Below, one piece after another: positions 22,200-22,875 of a stretch of 22,875 bases of DNA (its first letter is position 1; each line of letters starts with the position of its first letter). The notes beneath the pieces were generated by a model. That model had not been told where the DNA came from, did not search any database, and was given only the letters and a program-made list of their open reading frames with translations. The stretch is from positions 1 to 22,875 of the forward strand of contig CAZVIK010000047.1 in NCBI GenBank assembly GCA_964627045.1. The letters are read 5' to 3'. This DNA is from CAZVIK01 sp964627045 (GTDB taxonomy: Bacteria; Acidobacteriota; Terriglobia; Bryobacterales; Bryobacteraceae). The position numbers and the translations under genes are program-made.

Positions 22200-22355
22200 G
22201 TGCCGCGAAATCGAAACAGCGTCTGTCCGGCCGAACGAGCAGGCGCGTTGACCATTGGCCTGCGGCGGTGGCTTCAGTCCCCGGAGAAGATCCTCACTCC
22301 CTACGTTAGGGAGGGAATGACGGTCTTGGACGTCGGCTGCGGTCCCGGCTTCTTC
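22200..22355 (+). pseudogene. SAM-dependent methyltransferase, N-terminal fragment (joined to unrelated sequence)
   Basis: From GTG 22200 (GGGA 10 nt upstream) the frame reads VPRNRNSVCPAERAGALTIG, then LRRWLQSPEKILTPYVREGM and VLDVGCGPGFF. This is the start of a known class I methyltransferase type: the CP-E-AG-L and RRWLQ-PEKIL-PY segments followed by the SAM-binding motif I (DVGCGPG, about residues 44-50). The normal protein continues with another 130-150 residues carrying motifs II-IV, but here everything after GFF is replaced, in the same frame, by glycosidase-like sequence. The product as written could not bind and transfer a methyl group. The most likely cause is a chimeric assembly or amplification at a TTCTTCTACTAC-like microhomology. 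A real deletion fusion is less likely. Confidence 0.75.
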
Positions 22356-22875
22356 TACTACGAAACCGGCCCGGCGGAAACGCTCTTCGCCGAGATGTTT
22401 CGCTACACCTATCCCACCTTCACCGGCACGCAACGGGCCCCCCACCCGCTGTTGACGCGGAACTTCGCCAACTTCGCCTGCACCTTCGGCCTGCGTTTCG
22501 AGATCGAAAGCCGCTACACGGCCGACGTCAAATACCTGACGACCGATGAGGTTCCCACCCCGCAGGAATACGCCGACTGCAACTCGCCCCCCGACGTATC
22601 GCTGGTGCAAACCGTTCCGCGCAAGGAGTCGGCCCAATACATGAATCAGGTCGCCGAGCTTCGCAAGCAGCACGGCGATCTACTACTGCGAGGACGTTTC
22701 ATCGATGTCGACGGCCTGGTCGTCGACGGTAGCGGCATCGTGGCCAAGGCCTTCGAGTCGGACCGCCAGGTCGGCGTCATCCTCTGGAATCCGGGCGCCG
22801 AGCCCCGGTCAATTAAGGTCTCGGTCACCAACTGCAAGTTCTCGGCCGCCTACGCACCAGGCACAACTGCCACCG
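22356..22875 (+). CDS. C-terminal part of a glycosidase-like protein, cut by contig end
   Basis: In frame with the methyltransferase fragment, 173 codons run open to the window end. YETGPAETLFAEMFRYTYP (starting about 22359) looks like the last strands of a TIM-barrel. It is followed by FGLRFEIESRYTADVKY, PPDVSLVQTVPRKESAQYMNQ, VAELRKQHGDLLLRGRFIDVDG and GIVAKAFESDRQVGVILWNPG, a beta-sandwich-like domain. This order (final barrel strands, RKxHxDLLxxGxF, then a domain with VILWN) resembles uncharacterised glycoside-hydrolase-like proteins such as the DUF6259 group. The name is given from memory of the pattern and is tentative. Neither the catalytic centre nor the true N-terminus is present. 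No stop codon is reached. Its real upstream context is unknown because the junction at about 22353-22362 is probably artificial. Confidence 0.6.

Noticed and set aside
22152..22673. 173-residue minus-strand frame at the right end
   Set aside because: The plus strand here encodes recognisable methyltransferase and glycosidase-like segments; the minus frame crosses both and resembles neither any family nor a continuous protein.

Overview
The window looks like one end of a contig from a GC-rich, Gram-negative bacterium. The gene content fits Acidobacteriota, probably near Bryobacter/Solibacter: dnaA-dnaN-gyrB without recF, futalosine-pathway menaquinone synthesis (mqnD), an NrfHA nitrite reductase, and a Tat-exported galactonate-dehydratase-like protein. 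That placement is inferred from the set of genes; no rRNA is present. The left end is artificial: bases 16-49 match an Illumina adapter, so gyrB is cut by sequencing or assembly, not by biology.

Region 1 (50-4793) is the replication-initiation neighbourhood. gyrB (partial), dnaN and dnaA run leftward and infC runs rightward. The 480-bp gap between dnaA and infC holds two DnaA-box-like 9-mers, an AT-rich tract and several palindromes, and is the best candidate for oriC. dnaN has its own clear TATAAT promoter.

Region 2 (4787-8662): HNH and ComF-type phosphoribosyltransferase genes overlap by ATGA on the minus strand. mqnD and an exported HEAT-repeat protein follow on the plus strand. A small minus-strand zinc-ribbon gene comes next, with its own intrinsic terminator.

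Region 3 (8813-13426) is a compact plus-strand run: sppA, nrfH, nrfA, a DsbA-like thioredoxin-fold protein and a MauE/DoxX-like membrane protein. It suggests a menaquinol-fed periplasmic ammonifying nitrite reductase with thiol-redox helpers. The catalytic haem motif of NrfA is CXXCH, not the usual CXXCK.

Region 4 (13465-15438) is pta followed after 13 bp by a histone-deacetylase-family gene, a possible acetyl-phosphate/protein-acetylation pair.

Region 5 (15451-19932): a minus-strand pair, myo-inositol-1-phosphate synthase then a sugar-nucleotide-type SDR epimerase, diverges from an orphan LytTR response regulator. Their 69-bp shared gap has overlapping -10 elements and an inverted pair of LytTR-like half-sites. 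A Tat-exported enolase-superfamily dehydratase follows.

Region 6 (19933-22875) is accessory: a 362-bp gap without a gene, a large multi-pass glycosyltransferase-like protein, and a reading frame that starts as a SAM methyltransferase but switches inside motif I to the C-terminal part of a glycosidase-like protein. This is probably a chimeric junction.

I found no tRNA, rRNA, CRISPR array, insertion sequence or prophage, and nothing I would call a wholly new multi-gene system. The best biological leads are the inositol/LytTR divergent unit, the pta-deacetylase pair, the CXXCH NrfA with redox partners, the DnaA box-recognition change beside an origin candidate, and recurrent -10 hexamers very close to start codons that suggest leaderless mRNAs.
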